From: Cellvibrionaceae bacterium AOL6
GTDB taxonomy: Bacteria; Pseudomonadota; Gammaproteobacteria; Pseudomonadales; Cellvibrionaceae
DNA: 64,000 nucleotides
Direction: 5' to 3'
NCBI GenBank assembly: GCA_003265435.1
Contig: NOXC01000001.1
Span: 372,001 to 436,000 of the forward strand
How positions within the stretch are numbered: the first letter of the stretch is position 1; the number at the start of each line of letters is the position of its first letter. The notes beneath the pieces are model-generated. The model searched no databases. It was not told the origin of the DNA and saw only the letters and a list, made by a program, of their open reading frames with translations. Positions 17,014 through 26,156 of this stretch are shown here, in pieces. A program made the translations under genes and the position numbers.

Positions 17014-17157
17014 TTTTGGGCTGGAAACGAGGCGTGATCTTGGGTCCCCAGCTCAGAGCGGCGCACTATAATGGCTTGCTGGGGTCATGTCAATTGATTG
17101 CGTGTGACTTTTGTGCGTTCTATAGTCCCCGGTCGGATTGTGGATCAGGAGAAGTGC

Positions 17158-17907
17158 GTGAGCGTCGAGCGTGTGGATAAGTTGCTGGTGGAGTTGGGTT
17201 TGGTGCCCTCTCGCACCCTGGCTCGTCGTTTGGTCGAATCGGGTAAAGTGGAGGTTTGGCACGCCGGTTTATGGCAAAAAGTCCAGAAGGTGGCGGAGCG
17301 CTGGTCGACGGGGTCACGATTTCGTATCGCGGAGGCCGATGAAACGCGCTTTGTGTCTCGTGCTGGGCTAAAGTTAGAGGGTGCGCTCAAAAAAACGGGC
17401 CTCGACGTCATCGGAATGCATGCGCTGGACGTAGGTCAGAGTACGGGCGGCTTTACGGATTGCCTCCTACAGCACGGTGCGAAGCACGTGACAGGGGTCG
17501 ATGTTGGGCGCGAACAGCTTGTGCCGCAGTTGCGTGCGCACGCGCAGGTGACCTGCCATGAGGGGGTCAACGCACGGGAGCTGGATCGCTATTTGGCGGG
17601 TGAATGTTTCGATGTGGCGGTGATGGACGTGTCCTTTATCTCGCAAACGTTGATCTTGCCCGCCCTGGTGCCGTTGTTGCGGCCCGGAGGGCATCTGTTC
17701 TCGCTGGTGAAACCCCAATTTGAGGTGGGCCCTGAGGGCATTGGCAAAGGTGGCCTTGTAAAAAATTCGGCGCTTTATGCCACAGTAGAACAGACGATTT
17801 CAGCTAGAGTGGAAGTGTTGGGTTTACACGTGGACGCTTGGTTTGAAAGCGCAATTAAAGGTGGAGATGGCAACACGGAGTTTTTTGTCTACGCCACAAA
17901 GCGATAG
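17158..17907 (+). CDS. tlyA: TlyA-family RNA methyltransferase (S4 + FtsJ-like)
   Basis: The 249-residue product has an N-terminal S4 RNA-binding domain (about 1-60; RVDKLLVELGLVPSRTLARR) followed by an FtsJ/RrmJ-like methyltransferase fold (about 65-245) with the SAM loop ALDVGQSTGGFTDCLLQ, VTGVDVGREQL, VAVMDVSFIS and LVKPQFEVG. TlyA proteins 2'-O-methylate rRNA cytidines; the exact target in this organism is not known. The GTG at 17158 has AGGAG in front, so the longer frame from 17098 is not used. It is read away from tRNA-Leu. Confidence 0.88.
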   Translation: MSVERVDKLLVELGLVPSRTLARRLVESGKVEVWHAGLWQKVQKVAERWSTGSRFRIAEADETRFVSRAGLKLEGALKKTGLDVIGMHALDVGQSTGGFTDCLLQHGAKHVTGVDVGREQLVPQLRAHAQVTCHEGVNARELDRYLAGECFDVAVMDVSFISQTLILPALVPLLRPGGHLFSLVKPQFEVGPEGIGKGGLVKNSALYATVEQTISARVEVLGLHVDAWFESAIKGGDGNTEFFVYATKR

Positions 17908-17937
17908 GCCGAATATTCGGCAACAGGTAGACACTCT

Positions 17938-19722
17938 ATGATGATCATTCGTGCCACTCGGCTCTGCGTACTGCTGCTAAGCGCTGCGCTCGCTGCCTGT
18001 GGCGGTAATTCCGGCGGCGGTTTGATGACCAATCCGACGCCCTCCCCTGGCCCGGCTCCCTCTCCAACACCCGCTCCGACACCGACCCCGGTGGCGACGC
18101 CCAGCCCGGTGCCCACATCGAGCCCCACGCCTGCGCCGACGCCCACGCCCGGTGTGTCTCCAACGCCGACGCCCACGCCGACACCGGTGGTCAGCCCCAC
18201 GGCCACTGTCGATATAGAAGGTCGTGTGACCTATGATTTTGTGCCACATCGCAGTAGCGGCCGTGGCTTAAATTACCTCGGTACAGAGGCTCGCCCCGTG
18301 CGAGCCACGACGGTTCAGCTCCTGGATGCGTCAGGCCAGGTGATTGATACCGCGCAGAGTGATGACGATGGGAACTATGTACTGACGGGTGAGCCGGAAA
18401 CCGATTATCGCGTACGGGTTCTTGCTGAGCTGAGCAACAGCTCACCGAGCTGGTACATCACCGTCAACGACAATACGGCTGGCAATGCTCAATATGCACT
18501 GGATGGCAACCTGTTCAGTAGTGGCGAAAACGGCAATATTCGTGACCTGCACGCGGGCTCGGGCTGGACCGGAGCGGATTACACCGAAGCGCGTTCGGCG
18601 GCACCGTTCGCGATTCTGGATTCGGTGTATCAGCTGGTCGATACGCTGGTGGACGAAGGCTTTGACGACACCTTACCGGCGGTGCAGTTGCGCTGGAGTG
18701 TCAATAATCGCGCGAATCAGGGCGAGCTGAGCGACGGCAACATCACCACCTCTTCTTATCTGCCGGGCATCGGTGCGATCTACATCCTTGGCGATAAGAA
18801 CAGCGACACCGATGAATATGACCGCAGTGTCGTGCAACATGAGTTCGCACACTACCTTGAAGACAACCTGTCGCGCATCGACAGCATTGGCGGAGAACAC
18901 AGCCCGAATGACCAGCTCGATATGCGCGTGGCGTTCAGTGAGGGCTTTGCGAATGGCGTGGCGGCCTTTGCCTCGGGCACGGGCTATTACGAAGATTCGG
19001 GCGGCCCGGCGCAAGCGGGTGGCTTCCGCATTCAACTTGAGGCCACGACGCACAATCGCGGTTGGTTCAGCGAGGCCAGCGTGGGCAACATCATTTACGA
19101 CATCGCCGATGCCAGCAGTGACGAAGGCGATTTTCTGAGCTTGGGGCTGTTACCCATCATAGAAGCGATGCAGAGTACGGGCTACGTACAGGCCAGTGCC
19201 CTGACCAGTATCTTCCTGTTTCTCGACGAGTTCGGCGAAAATGCCGACAGCAATGTCGAAACCGGCCTGTCTGAGTTGATGGAGCTGCACGACATTAACG
19301 GCACCGGCCCCTTCGGCGAGGGGGAAACGAATGACGGCGGCATCTCGGTCACGCTGCCTGTGTATTTGGATCTAACGCTAGGCAACGCCATTGAGGCCTG
19401 TTCTCGGGGCGATGAAGAGCACAAATACAATGCCGTTGAAAACCGGCGGTTTTTGCGTTTTACCGTCGAAAATGAAGGCTTTCATCGCATCCGTATTGTT
19501 AAAACGGATACCGGCACCGGCGATAAAGACCCGGATGCGGTGCTCTATAAAAACGGCAATCAACGCAGTCGTTTGGAGTCCGAATTTGTCAATTCGGAGG
19601 AGCGCGTGTTGAGTTTGTCCGCCGGAGAGTATGTGCTGGAAGTCTATGACTTCAATAATATTGATGCGGATGCCGTCGGTGGCGCAGTGTGTTTTGACGT
19701 GACTGTGAGCGAGGAAGGCTAA
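17938..19722 (+). CDS. Lipoprotein metallopeptidase with Pro/Thr-rich linker
   Basis: The 594-residue product has a lipobox (LAAC, Cys 21), so it should be lipid-anchored. Residues about 31-90 are almost entirely Pro, Thr, Ser, Ala and Val, a flexible stalk. A carboxypeptidase-regulatory-like beta domain follows (about 92-165). HEFAH at 301-305 and SEGFAN (Glu 335) supply the zinc ligands and catalytic Glu of a gluzincin-type peptidase. The C-terminal part (about 470-590) resembles a pre-peptidase C-terminal beta domain. It probably works at the cell surface on a protein substrate, but family and substrate are not identified. The next gene starts inside its stop codon (TAATG), so they are translated together. 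Confidence 0.75.
   Translation: MMIIRATRLCVLLLSAALAACGGNSGGGLMTNPTPSPGPAPSPTPAPTPTPVATPSPVPTSSPTPAPTPTPGVSPTPTPTPTPVVSPTATVDIEGRVTYDFVPHRSSGRGLNYLGTEARPVRATTVQLLDASGQVIDTAQSDDDGNYVLTGEPETDYRVRVLAELSNSSPSWYITVNDNTAGNAQYALDGNLFSSGENGNIRDLHAGSGWTGADYTEARSAAPFAILDSVYQLVDTLVDEGFDDTLPAVQLRWSVNNRANQGELSDGNITTSSYLPGIGAIYILGDKNSDTDEYDRSVVQHEFAHYLEDNLSRIDSIGGEHSPNDQLDMRVAFSEGFANGVAAFASGTGYYEDSGGPAQAGGFRIQLEATTHNRGWFSEASVGNIIYDIADASSDEGDFLSLGLLPIIEAMQSTGYVQASALTSIFLFLDEFGENADSNVETGLSELMELHDINGTGPFGEGETNDGGISVTLPVYLDLTLGNAIEACSRGDEEHKYNAVENRRFLRFTVENEGFHRIRIVKTDTGTGDKDPDAVLYKNGNQRSRLESEFVNSEERVLSLSAGEYVLEVYDFNNIDADAVGGAVCFDVTVSEEG
18036..18205 (+). repeat. Low-complexity CCN/ACN tract encoding the PT-rich stalk
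   Basis: Irregular repeats of CCGACGCCC- and CCCACGCC-like units encode the Pro/Thr linker of the metallopeptidase lipoprotein. The tract is GC-rich and could vary in length between strains. Confidence 0.7.
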
Positions 19723-20222
19723 TGAAAACATGGCTGATGAGTTTCTTTCTGCTCTGTGTTGCATCTTGGGCGAATGTCAGTCTGGCGGCGAAGGCGCCGG
19801 ACTCGGGTTACCTGAAGCCGGGTGCCGCGGTACGTTTGAAAGCGGAGATGCCGGACGTGGTGCATGTCGGCGAAACGGTGACAGTGCGTTTGCGCTTCAT
19901 ACCCGAGCGTGCCGAAGGCAATTTGAACGTGGTGGTGCAGTTGCAGGGCGCGGCGCTGGCGCTCGAGGGCACGAGTGATGAGCCCTTGTATGTGGACTTT
20001 GATTTGGCGGCTGATGATCCGGTGTTGGAACTCGAGGTATCTGGTGTGCGCGATGGCGAAGCCTACCTGTCGTTTTATGTCGAACATCAGGGGCTGTCGC
20101 GCGCGTTCACAGAACACCTTCGCGTGGGCACAGGTAAGGCGGCCGAGGCCCGCAGCCTGAAAACGGCGGCCGAGCCGGGTGTGAAAAGCCTGCCCGCGCA
20201 AGAGCGCGTGCAACAAAAGTAA
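19722..20222 (+). CDS. Secreted hypothetical protein, partner of the metallopeptidase lipoprotein
   Basis: The 166-residue product has a signal peptide (ending near NVSLAA) and one beta-rich domain (about 35-135; VGETVTVRLRF, LNVVVQLQG, DGEAYLSFYVEHQG), which looks like an immunoglobulin-like or protease-associated fold, then a charged tail. I do not recognise the family. Its start overlaps the stop of the metallopeptidase gene by one base, so a shared task at the cell envelope is likely, for example folding help, inhibition or anchoring (inference). Confidence 0.7.
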   Translation: MKTWLMSFFLLCVASWANVSLAAKAPDSGYLKPGAAVRLKAEMPDVVHVGETVTVRLRFIPERAEGNLNVVVQLQGAALALEGTSDEPLYVDFDLAADDPVLELEVSGVRDGEAYLSFYVEHQGLSRAFTEHLRVGTGKAAEARSLKTAAEPGVKSLPAQERVQQK

Positions 20223-20255
20223 GCCAGCCCGCAAGCAGGCTGATACAATCCGCGC

Positions 20256-22415
20256 ATGGATGTTTCAGACCTGATCAACGGCTTAAATGATGCGCAGCGC
20301 GATGCCGTCTGCGCGCCCCTCTCCAACCAATTGGTACTCGCCGGTGCTGGTAGCGGTAAAACCCGCGTGCTTGTGCACCGTATCGCGTGGTTGATGCGTG
20401 TCGAGCAGCTCGGCCCCCATCAAGTGTTGGCCGTCACCTTTACCAACAAAGCCGCGCGCGAAATGCGCGAGCGCCTTGGCCAGCTTCTGGATCGAGGGGA
20501 CGCCACCCTGCGCACGATGTGGGTGGGCACCTTTCACGGGCTCGCGCATCGACTGCTGCGCAGCCATTGGCGCGAAGCGAATTTGCCGCAAAATTTTCAA
20601 ATCCTCGACAGCGACGACCAGCTTCGCCTTATCAAGCGCATTTATCAGGAACTCAGCATCGATGACAGTCGCTGGCCGCAGCGTCAGGCGCAGTGGTTTA
20701 TTAACGGTCATAAAGATGAGGGCCGTCGCGCAGCGCATGTGCAGGATGATTTCGACCCGTTTAACAAGGTCATGAAGAGCGTCTACCTGGCCTACGAAGC
20801 GGCCTGTGAGCGCGGTGGCATGGTCGATTTTGCCGAGCTGTTGCTGCGTTCGCACGAGTTGTGGTTGAAGCAGCCCCAGTTACTTGCGCACTATCAACAA
20901 CGCTTTCGCTGTATTCTCGTCGATGAATTTCAGGACACCAATGCGATTCAATACGCATGGCTGCGCGTTCTGGCAGGCCAACAGTGCAGCGTCGCAGTGG
21001 TGGGGGATGACGACCAGAGCATCTACGGCTGGCGCGGCGCCAAGATCGAGAACATCCACCGCTTTCAGGAAGACTTCAAGCCGGTCAATGTGACCCGACT
21101 CGAGCAGAACTACCGCTCGACCTCGACCATCCTCAAGGCCGCGAACGCGGTGATCGAGCACAATGGTGATCGCCTCGGAAAGACCCTGTGGACAGACGGC
21201 GCCGAAGGCGAAGCGATCGACCTCTACGCGGCATTCAACGAACAGGATGAGGCGCGTTACGCGGTTGATCAGGTACAGCGCTGGATTCGCGACGGCAATG
21301 GTGCCAGTGACATGGCCCTGCTGTATCGCTCTAACGCCCAGTCGCGAGTGCTCGAAGAAGCGTTTATTCGCGCCGATGTGCCCTATCGCATTTACGGCGG
21401 CCAGCGCTTCTATGAGCGACTTGAAATCAAAAATGCCCTCGCCTATCTCCGTCTAATCAGCAATCGAAATGACGATAACGCCTTCGAACGTGTTGTGAAC
21501 ACACCAACTCGGGGCATCGGCAATAAGACCTTGGAAACGCTGCGCGTGTTCGCGCGCGAGCAGGGCTATTCGCTGTTTGAAGCGAGTGTCGGTGCGCTCG
21601 CAAACAACGTCTTTACGGCGCGCGCCGCGAACGCGCTCAAGGGTTTTTTGACCCTGCTCGACAGCCTCGAAGACGCCGTTCAAGACATGGACCTGGCAGC
21701 CTGTTGTGCGCATGTCGTGGAGCACAGCGGGCTGCTGGCCTTTCACGAGGCAGAAAAAGGCGAGCGCGGTCAGGCGCGAGTGGAAAACTTGCAAGAACTG
21801 GTCGGCGCTTGTCGAGCCTTTGAGCCCGACGACGAAGACACACCCGTGCTCGATGCCTTTCTTGATCGCGCCGCACTGGATGCGGGAGATGCTCAGGCTG
21901 ACGACTACGAAGAAGCCGTGCAAATGATGACCTTGCACAGTGCCAAAGGTTTGGAGTTTCCGTTTGTCATCCTCTGCGGCATGGAAGAAAACCTCTTTCC
22001 GCACCGCATGTCGGCCGAAGAGCCCGGTCGCCTCGAAGAAGAGCGTCGTCTCTGCTACGTTGGTATCACCAGAGCCATGCAGAAGTTGGTGCTTACTTAC
22101 GCAGAAAATCGTCGCGTCTATGGCAAGGAAAGTTTCAACGCGCCGAGCCGCTTCATACGTGAAATCCCTGCGGGCTTGGTGCATGAAGTGCGGATGAAAG
22201 CCGCCGTGCAGCGGCCTGCAACTTATCTCGCGCAGGACGACGCTCCCAATGAATTCGGGATTCAGCTTGGGCAGATGGTGCGTCACCATGTATTTGGTGA
22301 AGGTGTGGTGCTGAACATCGAAGGTCGCGGTGCGGCCACGCGCGTGCAGGTCAATTTTGCTAACGAAGGCAGCAAGTGGATTATGCTACAGTACGCGAAA
22401 CTGGAACCCGTCTGA
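20256..22415 (+). CDS. uvrD: DNA helicase II (UvrD)
   Basis: The 719-residue product matches UvrD along its full length, from MDVSDLINGLNDAQRDAV to a C-terminal RVRHxxFGEG-like segment (VRHHVFGEGVVLNIEG) and KLEPV. Walker A is AGAGSGKT (29-36), Walker B DEFQDT (223-228), and GDDDQSIYGWRGA, LEQNYRST, TLHSAKGLEF and YVGITRAMQKL are the other SF1A helicase motifs. It unwinds DNA 3'-5' in nucleotide-excision and mismatch repair. The gene begins 33 nt after the previous stop and is followed after 14 nt by a TRAP binding-protein gene. Confidence 0.98.
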   Translation: MDVSDLINGLNDAQRDAVCAPLSNQLVLAGAGSGKTRVLVHRIAWLMRVEQLGPHQVLAVTFTNKAAREMRERLGQLLDRGDATLRTMWVGTFHGLAHRLLRSHWREANLPQNFQILDSDDQLRLIKRIYQELSIDDSRWPQRQAQWFINGHKDEGRRAAHVQDDFDPFNKVMKSVYLAYEAACERGGMVDFAELLLRSHELWLKQPQLLAHYQQRFRCILVDEFQDTNAIQYAWLRVLAGQQCSVAVVGDDDQSIYGWRGAKIENIHRFQEDFKPVNVTRLEQNYRSTSTILKAANAVIEHNGDRLGKTLWTDGAEGEAIDLYAAFNEQDEARYAVDQVQRWIRDGNGASDMALLYRSNAQSRVLEEAFIRADVPYRIYGGQRFYERLEIKNALAYLRLISNRNDDNAFERVVNTPTRGIGNKTLETLRVFAREQGYSLFEASVGALANNVFTARAANALKGFLTLLDSLEDAVQDMDLAACCAHVVEHSGLLAFHEAEKGERGQARVENLQELVGACRAFEPDDEDTPVLDAFLDRAALDAGDAQADDYEEAVQMMTLHSAKGLEFPFVILCGMEENLFPHRMSAEEPGRLEEERRLCYVGITRAMQKLVLTYAENRRVYGKESFNAPSRFIREIPAGLVHEVRMKAAVQRPATYLAQDDAPNEFGIQLGQMVRHHVFGEGVVLNIEGRGAATRVQVNFANEGSKWIMLQYAKLEPV

Positions 22416-22429
22416 TCCGCTAAAAAATA

Positions 22430-23572
22430 ATGAATAATGCGCGCTACACGCCGTGGTGGCTTCCCGCCGCCGTGGTGACCCTGTTGTTGACCACCCTCAC
22501 CCTATTCTGGCTGTTGGTTTTTTCTTCCTCATCCACACCCCGTAATGCACACATTAATACGGATACCGAAGCTTCAACGCGGGCCGAAGTGTATGAATGG
22601 GATCTGGTGACGAGCTGGCCCAAGGGCTTTCCCGGCTTGGGCCTCGGCCCGGAAACGTTCGCCGACATCGTTGAGACCATGAGCAATGGGCGCTTAAAGA
22701 TTCGTGTGCACGGAGCGCGTACCATCGTGCCGCCGCTGGGGGTGTTTGATGCCGTCAGCGCCGGCTCAGTGGAAATGGGGCACAGTGCCGCCTACTACTG
22801 GAAAGGCAAAATACCGGCCTCGCCGTTTTTCACTTCGGTGCCCTTCGGTATGAATGCACTGGAGTTCAATGGCTGGATCTTTCAGGGCGGCGGGCTTGAG
22901 CTCTGGCGGGAAATATACGCGCCATTCAATCTGATCCCCTTCCCCGGTGGCAATACCGGTGTGCAAATGGGCGGCTGGTTTAACGTGGAGATCAACGATG
23001 TTCGCGACCTACGCGGCGTAAAAATGCGCATACCCGGCTTAGGTGGGGAGGTGTTTACGCGTGCCGGCGGCACGGCGGTGAACATTCCCGGGGCTGAACT
23101 GTACAACGCCCTGCAAACAGGGGTGATCGACGCAACTGAGTGGGTCGGTCCCTACAATGATCTCGCGATCGGGTTCCACGAAATTGCGCGCTACTACTAT
23201 TATCCCGGTTGGCATGAACCCGGCCCGAGTATGGAGTTCATCATCAATGGGGACGCCTGGGCTGCTCTGCCCGCCGATCTTCAGAAAATCATCGAGGTCG
23301 CAGCGCGTGCAGTCAATCAGGACATGCTCGACGAATATCAGGCGCGCAGCAGCATCGCGCTTGAAGAGCTCGAAGCGGTGTATAACGTGGATATTCGGCC
23401 GTTCCCCGACACGGTGATCCGGCATTTCAGAGAGACCGCGTTTGCGATTTATGACGAACAGGCGCAAAGCAACGCGGATTTCAAACGCGTCTACGAGCAC
23501 TATTTCAACTACCTTGAAAAAGCACGCGCCTATACCGCGATCTCAGAAAAAGCCTATTACGATTTGCGTTAA
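22430..23572 (+). CDS. TRAP transporter substrate-binding protein (DctP/TakP family)
   Basis: The 380-residue product has an N-terminal hydrophobic helix (about 11-31) acting as signal peptide or anchor, then the DctP-type fold with TSWPKGFPGLG, LRGVKMRIPGLGGEVF (the conserved Arg of the substrate site), GAELYNALQTGVIDATEW and YYYPGWHEPG. This set is typical of the group binding 2-oxo or related carboxylic acids. Its two permease genes (25991-24073) are on the opposite strand, separated by a thioesterase gene, so binding protein and permease are not one operon here. The pairing is inferred from proximity. Confidence 0.88.
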   Translation: MNNARYTPWWLPAAVVTLLLTTLTLFWLLVFSSSSTPRNAHINTDTEASTRAEVYEWDLVTSWPKGFPGLGLGPETFADIVETMSNGRLKIRVHGARTIVPPLGVFDAVSAGSVEMGHSAAYYWKGKIPASPFFTSVPFGMNALEFNGWIFQGGGLELWREIYAPFNLIPFPGGNTGVQMGGWFNVEINDVRDLRGVKMRIPGLGGEVFTRAGGTAVNIPGAELYNALQTGVIDATEWVGPYNDLAIGFHEIARYYYYPGWHEPGPSMEFIINGDAWAALPADLQKIIEVAARAVNQDMLDEYQARSSIALEELEAVYNVDIRPFPDTVIRHFRETAFAIYDEQAQSNADFKRVYEHYFNYLEKARAYTAISEKAYYDLR

Positions 23573-23587
23573 GGCGCCGTTTAATTC

Positions 23588-23611
23588 GGGCCTTGAACGC
23601 AGAGTAGGCCC
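23588..23611. terminator. Possible two-way terminator hairpin
   Basis: GGGCCT (23588-23593) and AGGCCC (23606-23611) could form a 6-bp stem with a 12-nt loop between the convergent binding-protein and thioesterase genes. There is no clear T run, so this is weak. Confidence 0.25.
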
Positions 23612-23614
23612 GCG

Positions 23615-24010
23615 CTAGCAGGAGACAGGACGAGTACGCCCGGCGTCATCAATGGCCACGTAGACGAACTCGGTCTCTGTGACTTTTTGTTGTGTTTCGC
23701 GGTTATAGTGTTTGACCCACACCTCAATGCAGCATTTGATGGACGAACGCCCTACGCTGAGAATTTCGCAATAGCAGCTGACCGTGCCACCCACAGGGAC
23801 CGGACGCAGAAAGCTCATGCCGCCTACGGAAACAGTGGTGACGCGGCCCTTGGCGATTTCGCGTGCCGCGATGGCGCCTGCGAGGTCCATCTGGTACATC
23901 AACCATCCGCCGAAGACATCGCCGTTGGAGTTGGTATCTTTTGGCAGGGCGAGCGTTTGCAGCACCAGTTCGCCACTGGGTGTTGGGTCTTGCTCATCGT
24001 CGAATTGCAT
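23615..24010 (-). CDS. yciA: Acyl-CoA thioesterase (YciA-like hotdog)
   Basis: The 131-residue product aligns along its length with YciA: ELVLQTLALPKDTNSNGDVFGGWLM (in two parts around the catalytic Asp 31 in NSNGDVFGGW), then VTTVSVGGMSFLRPVPVG and a C-terminal beta strand FVYVAIDDAGRTRPV. It hydrolyses acyl-CoA in the cytoplasm, probably as a hexamer. It lies between the oppositely oriented TRAP binding-protein and permease genes, reading the same way as the permeases, 62 nt after the DctM stop. Confidence 0.93.
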   Translation of the reverse strand: MQFDDEQDPTPSGELVLQTLALPKDTNSNGDVFGGWLMYQMDLAGAIAAREIAKGRVTTVSVGGMSFLRPVPVGGTVSCYCEILSVGRSSIKCCIEVWVKHYNRETQQKVTETEFVYVAIDDAGRTRPVSC

Positions 24011-24072
24011 TGTTTTTCCTTATGTGTTGCTACTGTGTGTGTCTGGCTTCCTGCCAAATCAACACACGGTCC

Positions 24073-25440
24073 TCACGATCTGAGGATGTCGGGCAGCCAG
24101 GTTGCCAAACCGGGCCACAGCACCATTATTAACAATACCAGAAGCTGTATTGCAATAAAGGGAACGACGCCGCGATACAGGGCCATCGTCGTGATCGAAT
24201 CGGACGCGACCCCCCTTAGATAGAATAGCGCAAAGCCGAAGGGCGGCGTCAGGAACGATGTCTGTAAATTCAGAGCAATCATAATACCAAGCCAGATCGG
24301 ATCGAAGCCCATCTGTAACAGAACCGGGCCGACGATTGGCACTACGACAAAGGTGATTTCGATGAAGTCCAGAATAAAGCCGAGCAGGAATATCACCAGC
24401 ATCACCAACAGTAGTGCGCCGTAGCGACCGCCGGGTAAACTGTCGAACAGTGTCTCCACGGCCTCTTCGCCACCGTAGCCGTGGAAAACCAATGAAAAAA
24501 GCGACGCGCCGAGTAATATCGCGAAAACCATGGCGCTGACACGCACCGTGCTCTCCAGACTGCCGCGTAAAATAGTGAGATTGAGCTTCCCGCGAGACCA
24601 CGCCAATGCCATTGCGGCGAGCGCGCCGACGCCCGCGGCTTCGGTGGGCGTCGCAGCGCCGGAAATAATGGACCCCAATACCAGCAATATCAGCAACAAC
24701 GGCGGTGCGATACTGGCGATCAATTGAGCGGCGCTGACACCCTCATCGTCCTGCACCGCTGGCGCGCGAGCGGGGCGAAAAAGCCCGTTAAAGATCAGGT
24801 ACAGTGCATAGCAGACCACGAGCACCAAACCGGGGCCGATAGCACCGAGAAACAGGTCTCCGACGGACACAGGTTGGGCATTGAAAATGCCGAGGTTGAG
24901 CTGGGCTTGTTGGTAGGCGTTCGAGATCACATCGCCCAGCAGCACCAGCGCAATCGATGGGGGAATAATCTGACCGAGCGTCCCGGTTGCGCATATGGTG
25001 CCGCAGGTCAGCGCCGGATCGTAGCCGCGGCGGATCATGGTCGGCAGCGACATCAGGCCCATCGTGACGACGGTGGCGCCGACGATTCCGGTGCTCGCCG
25101 CCAGCAGGGTGCCAACCAGCAGCACGCTGAGCCCCAACCCTGCTGGAAAGCGCGCGCACGCGTGCGCCATATTTTCCAGAAGGGTTTCGGCGATTTTTGA
25201 GCGCTCTAACAATACGCCCATAAACACAAATAGCGGTACGGCGATCAGGGTTGTATTGCTGATCACGCCAAAGACTCTGTCGGGGTAGGCGCCGAGCAGG
25301 CTGGCATCAAACATGCCTCCCAGTATGCCAAAGCCCGCAAACAGTAAAGCCACACCCGCGAGTGTGAACGCAACGGGGTAGCCGAGCAGCAAAGCCGCGC
25401 AGACCACCACGAACATGAAAAACGGCAGCAGTTCGATCAC
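24073..25440 (-). CDS. TRAP transporter large permease (DctM family)
   Basis: The 455-residue protein is almost entirely hydrophobic with about 12 membrane helices and family motifs such as VPLFVFMGVLLERS, TCGTICATGTLGQIIPPSIALVLLGD (split around GTICATGTLGQIIPPS) and FLTPPFGFALFYLRG near the C-terminus. It forms the ion-coupled transport channel of a tripartite carboxylate transporter. Its start overlaps the stop of the small permease gene by 4 nt (ATGA). Confidence 0.95.
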   Translation of the reverse strand: MIELLPFFMFVVVCAALLLGYPVAFTLAGVALLFAGFGILGGMFDASLLGAYPDRVFGVISNTTLIAVPLFVFMGVLLERSKIAETLLENMAHACARFPAGLGLSVLLVGTLLAASTGIVGATVVTMGLMSLPTMIRRGYDPALTCGTICATGTLGQIIPPSIALVLLGDVISNAYQQAQLNLGIFNAQPVSVGDLFLGAIGPGLVLVVCYALYLIFNGLFRPARAPAVQDDEGVSAAQLIASIAPPLLLILLVLGSIISGAATPTEAAGVGALAAMALAWSRGKLNLTILRGSLESTVRVSAMVFAILLGASLFSLVFHGYGGEEAVETLFDSLPGGRYGALLLVMLVIFLLGFILDFIEITFVVVPIVGPVLLQMGFDPIWLGIMIALNLQTSFLTPPFGFALFYLRGVASDSITTMALYRGVVPFIAIQLLVLLIMVLWPGLATWLPDILRS

Positions 25441-25991
25441 GACAATGGCTTTCCTTCTGCGCAGTCGTTGAGTGGCTGTTTCAGGCTGACCGCACAGAGC
25501 CTGCAGCCGATTTCACTTAAGGCATGCAAGCACAGCAAGGTGCCTGACAATGGGATCAGGGCCTTCAACACATAGACAAATGGCAGGCCGCCAGGGTTGA
25601 TCGAGCCTTCCCGCATGGCCCAGCTCTGCCACGCGCCCGACCAGCTTGCGAGCAGCATAAACAGTGCAAACGGCAGTAAAAACAGGCAGGCGCCGATGAG
25701 ATTCACCCAGTCCTGTTGCCAGGCGGGCATGCGGCGGTAGAGGATGTCGACGCGCACGTGACCATCCACGCTGGCGGTGTACGCCAAGGTCAGCATAAAC
25801 AGAATCGCGTGCATGTAGGTGACGCTTTCCTGCAAGGCGGTAGAACCGATATCAAAGTAGCGCAACGCAATGATCAGGCAGACCGTCATGGTCATCACCG
25901 CGATCAGCCAGCGCAAACAGTGGGCAATATGTTGCTGAAATCGATTGATACAGAGGCTGCATCGTTGAAGGAAGCGCAAAGGGGCCGGCAT
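25437..25991 (-). CDS. TRAP transporter small permease (DctQ family)
   Basis: The 184-residue protein has four predicted helices and DctQ features (ALQESVTYMHAILFMLTLAYT, then DGHVRVDILYRRMP). It assists the large permease encoded directly downstream. The start is near the divergent pstS promoter region (165 nt between the two starts). The matching binding protein is probably the one at 22430-23572 on the other strand. Confidence 0.93.
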   Translation of the reverse strand: MPAPLRFLQRCSLCINRFQQHIAHCLRWLIAVMTMTVCLIIALRYFDIGSTALQESVTYMHAILFMLTLAYTASVDGHVRVDILYRRMPAWQQDWVNLIGACLFLLPFALFMLLASWSGAWQSWAMREGSINPGGLPFVYVLKALIPLSGTLLCLHALSEIGCRLCAVSLKQPLNDCAEGKPLS

Positions 25992-26078
25992 GAATTAATC
26001 TGCAGTACATTATTTGCCGCTATTATCGGCAAGCCGCCCGCAAATTGCGAGCAGGCCCGTGGCGTGTTTTATGACCAC

Positions 26079-26112
26079 CGGTAACAAAAGTGTTATCTAT
26101 ATGTCATATTAT
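26079..26112 (+). promoter_or_regulatory. Pho box and promoter for pstS
   Basis: GTGTTAT (26090-26096) and ATGTCAT (26101-26107), with a 4-nt spacer, match the PhoB half-site CTGTCAT at 5 and 6 of 7 positions and read in the direction of pstS. A weaker third unit (CGGTAAC, 26079-26085) keeps the 11-nt period. TATTAT at 26107-26112 is a possible -10. The array ends 49 nt before the pstS start. Confidence 0.7.
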
Positions 26113-26156
26113 GCGCGCGGTGGCGAACCGATTTGACCGCAAAGACGAGGGTATTC

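Noticed and set aside
18036-18205. Possible CRISPR-like repeat array
   Set aside because: The repeats are short, irregular and in frame with a Pro/Thr linker, with no spacers and no cas genes.
21453-22289. Minus-strand open frame of 278 codons
   Set aside because: It lies opposite uvrD, whose motifs are unambiguous; the frame is a codon-bias shadow.
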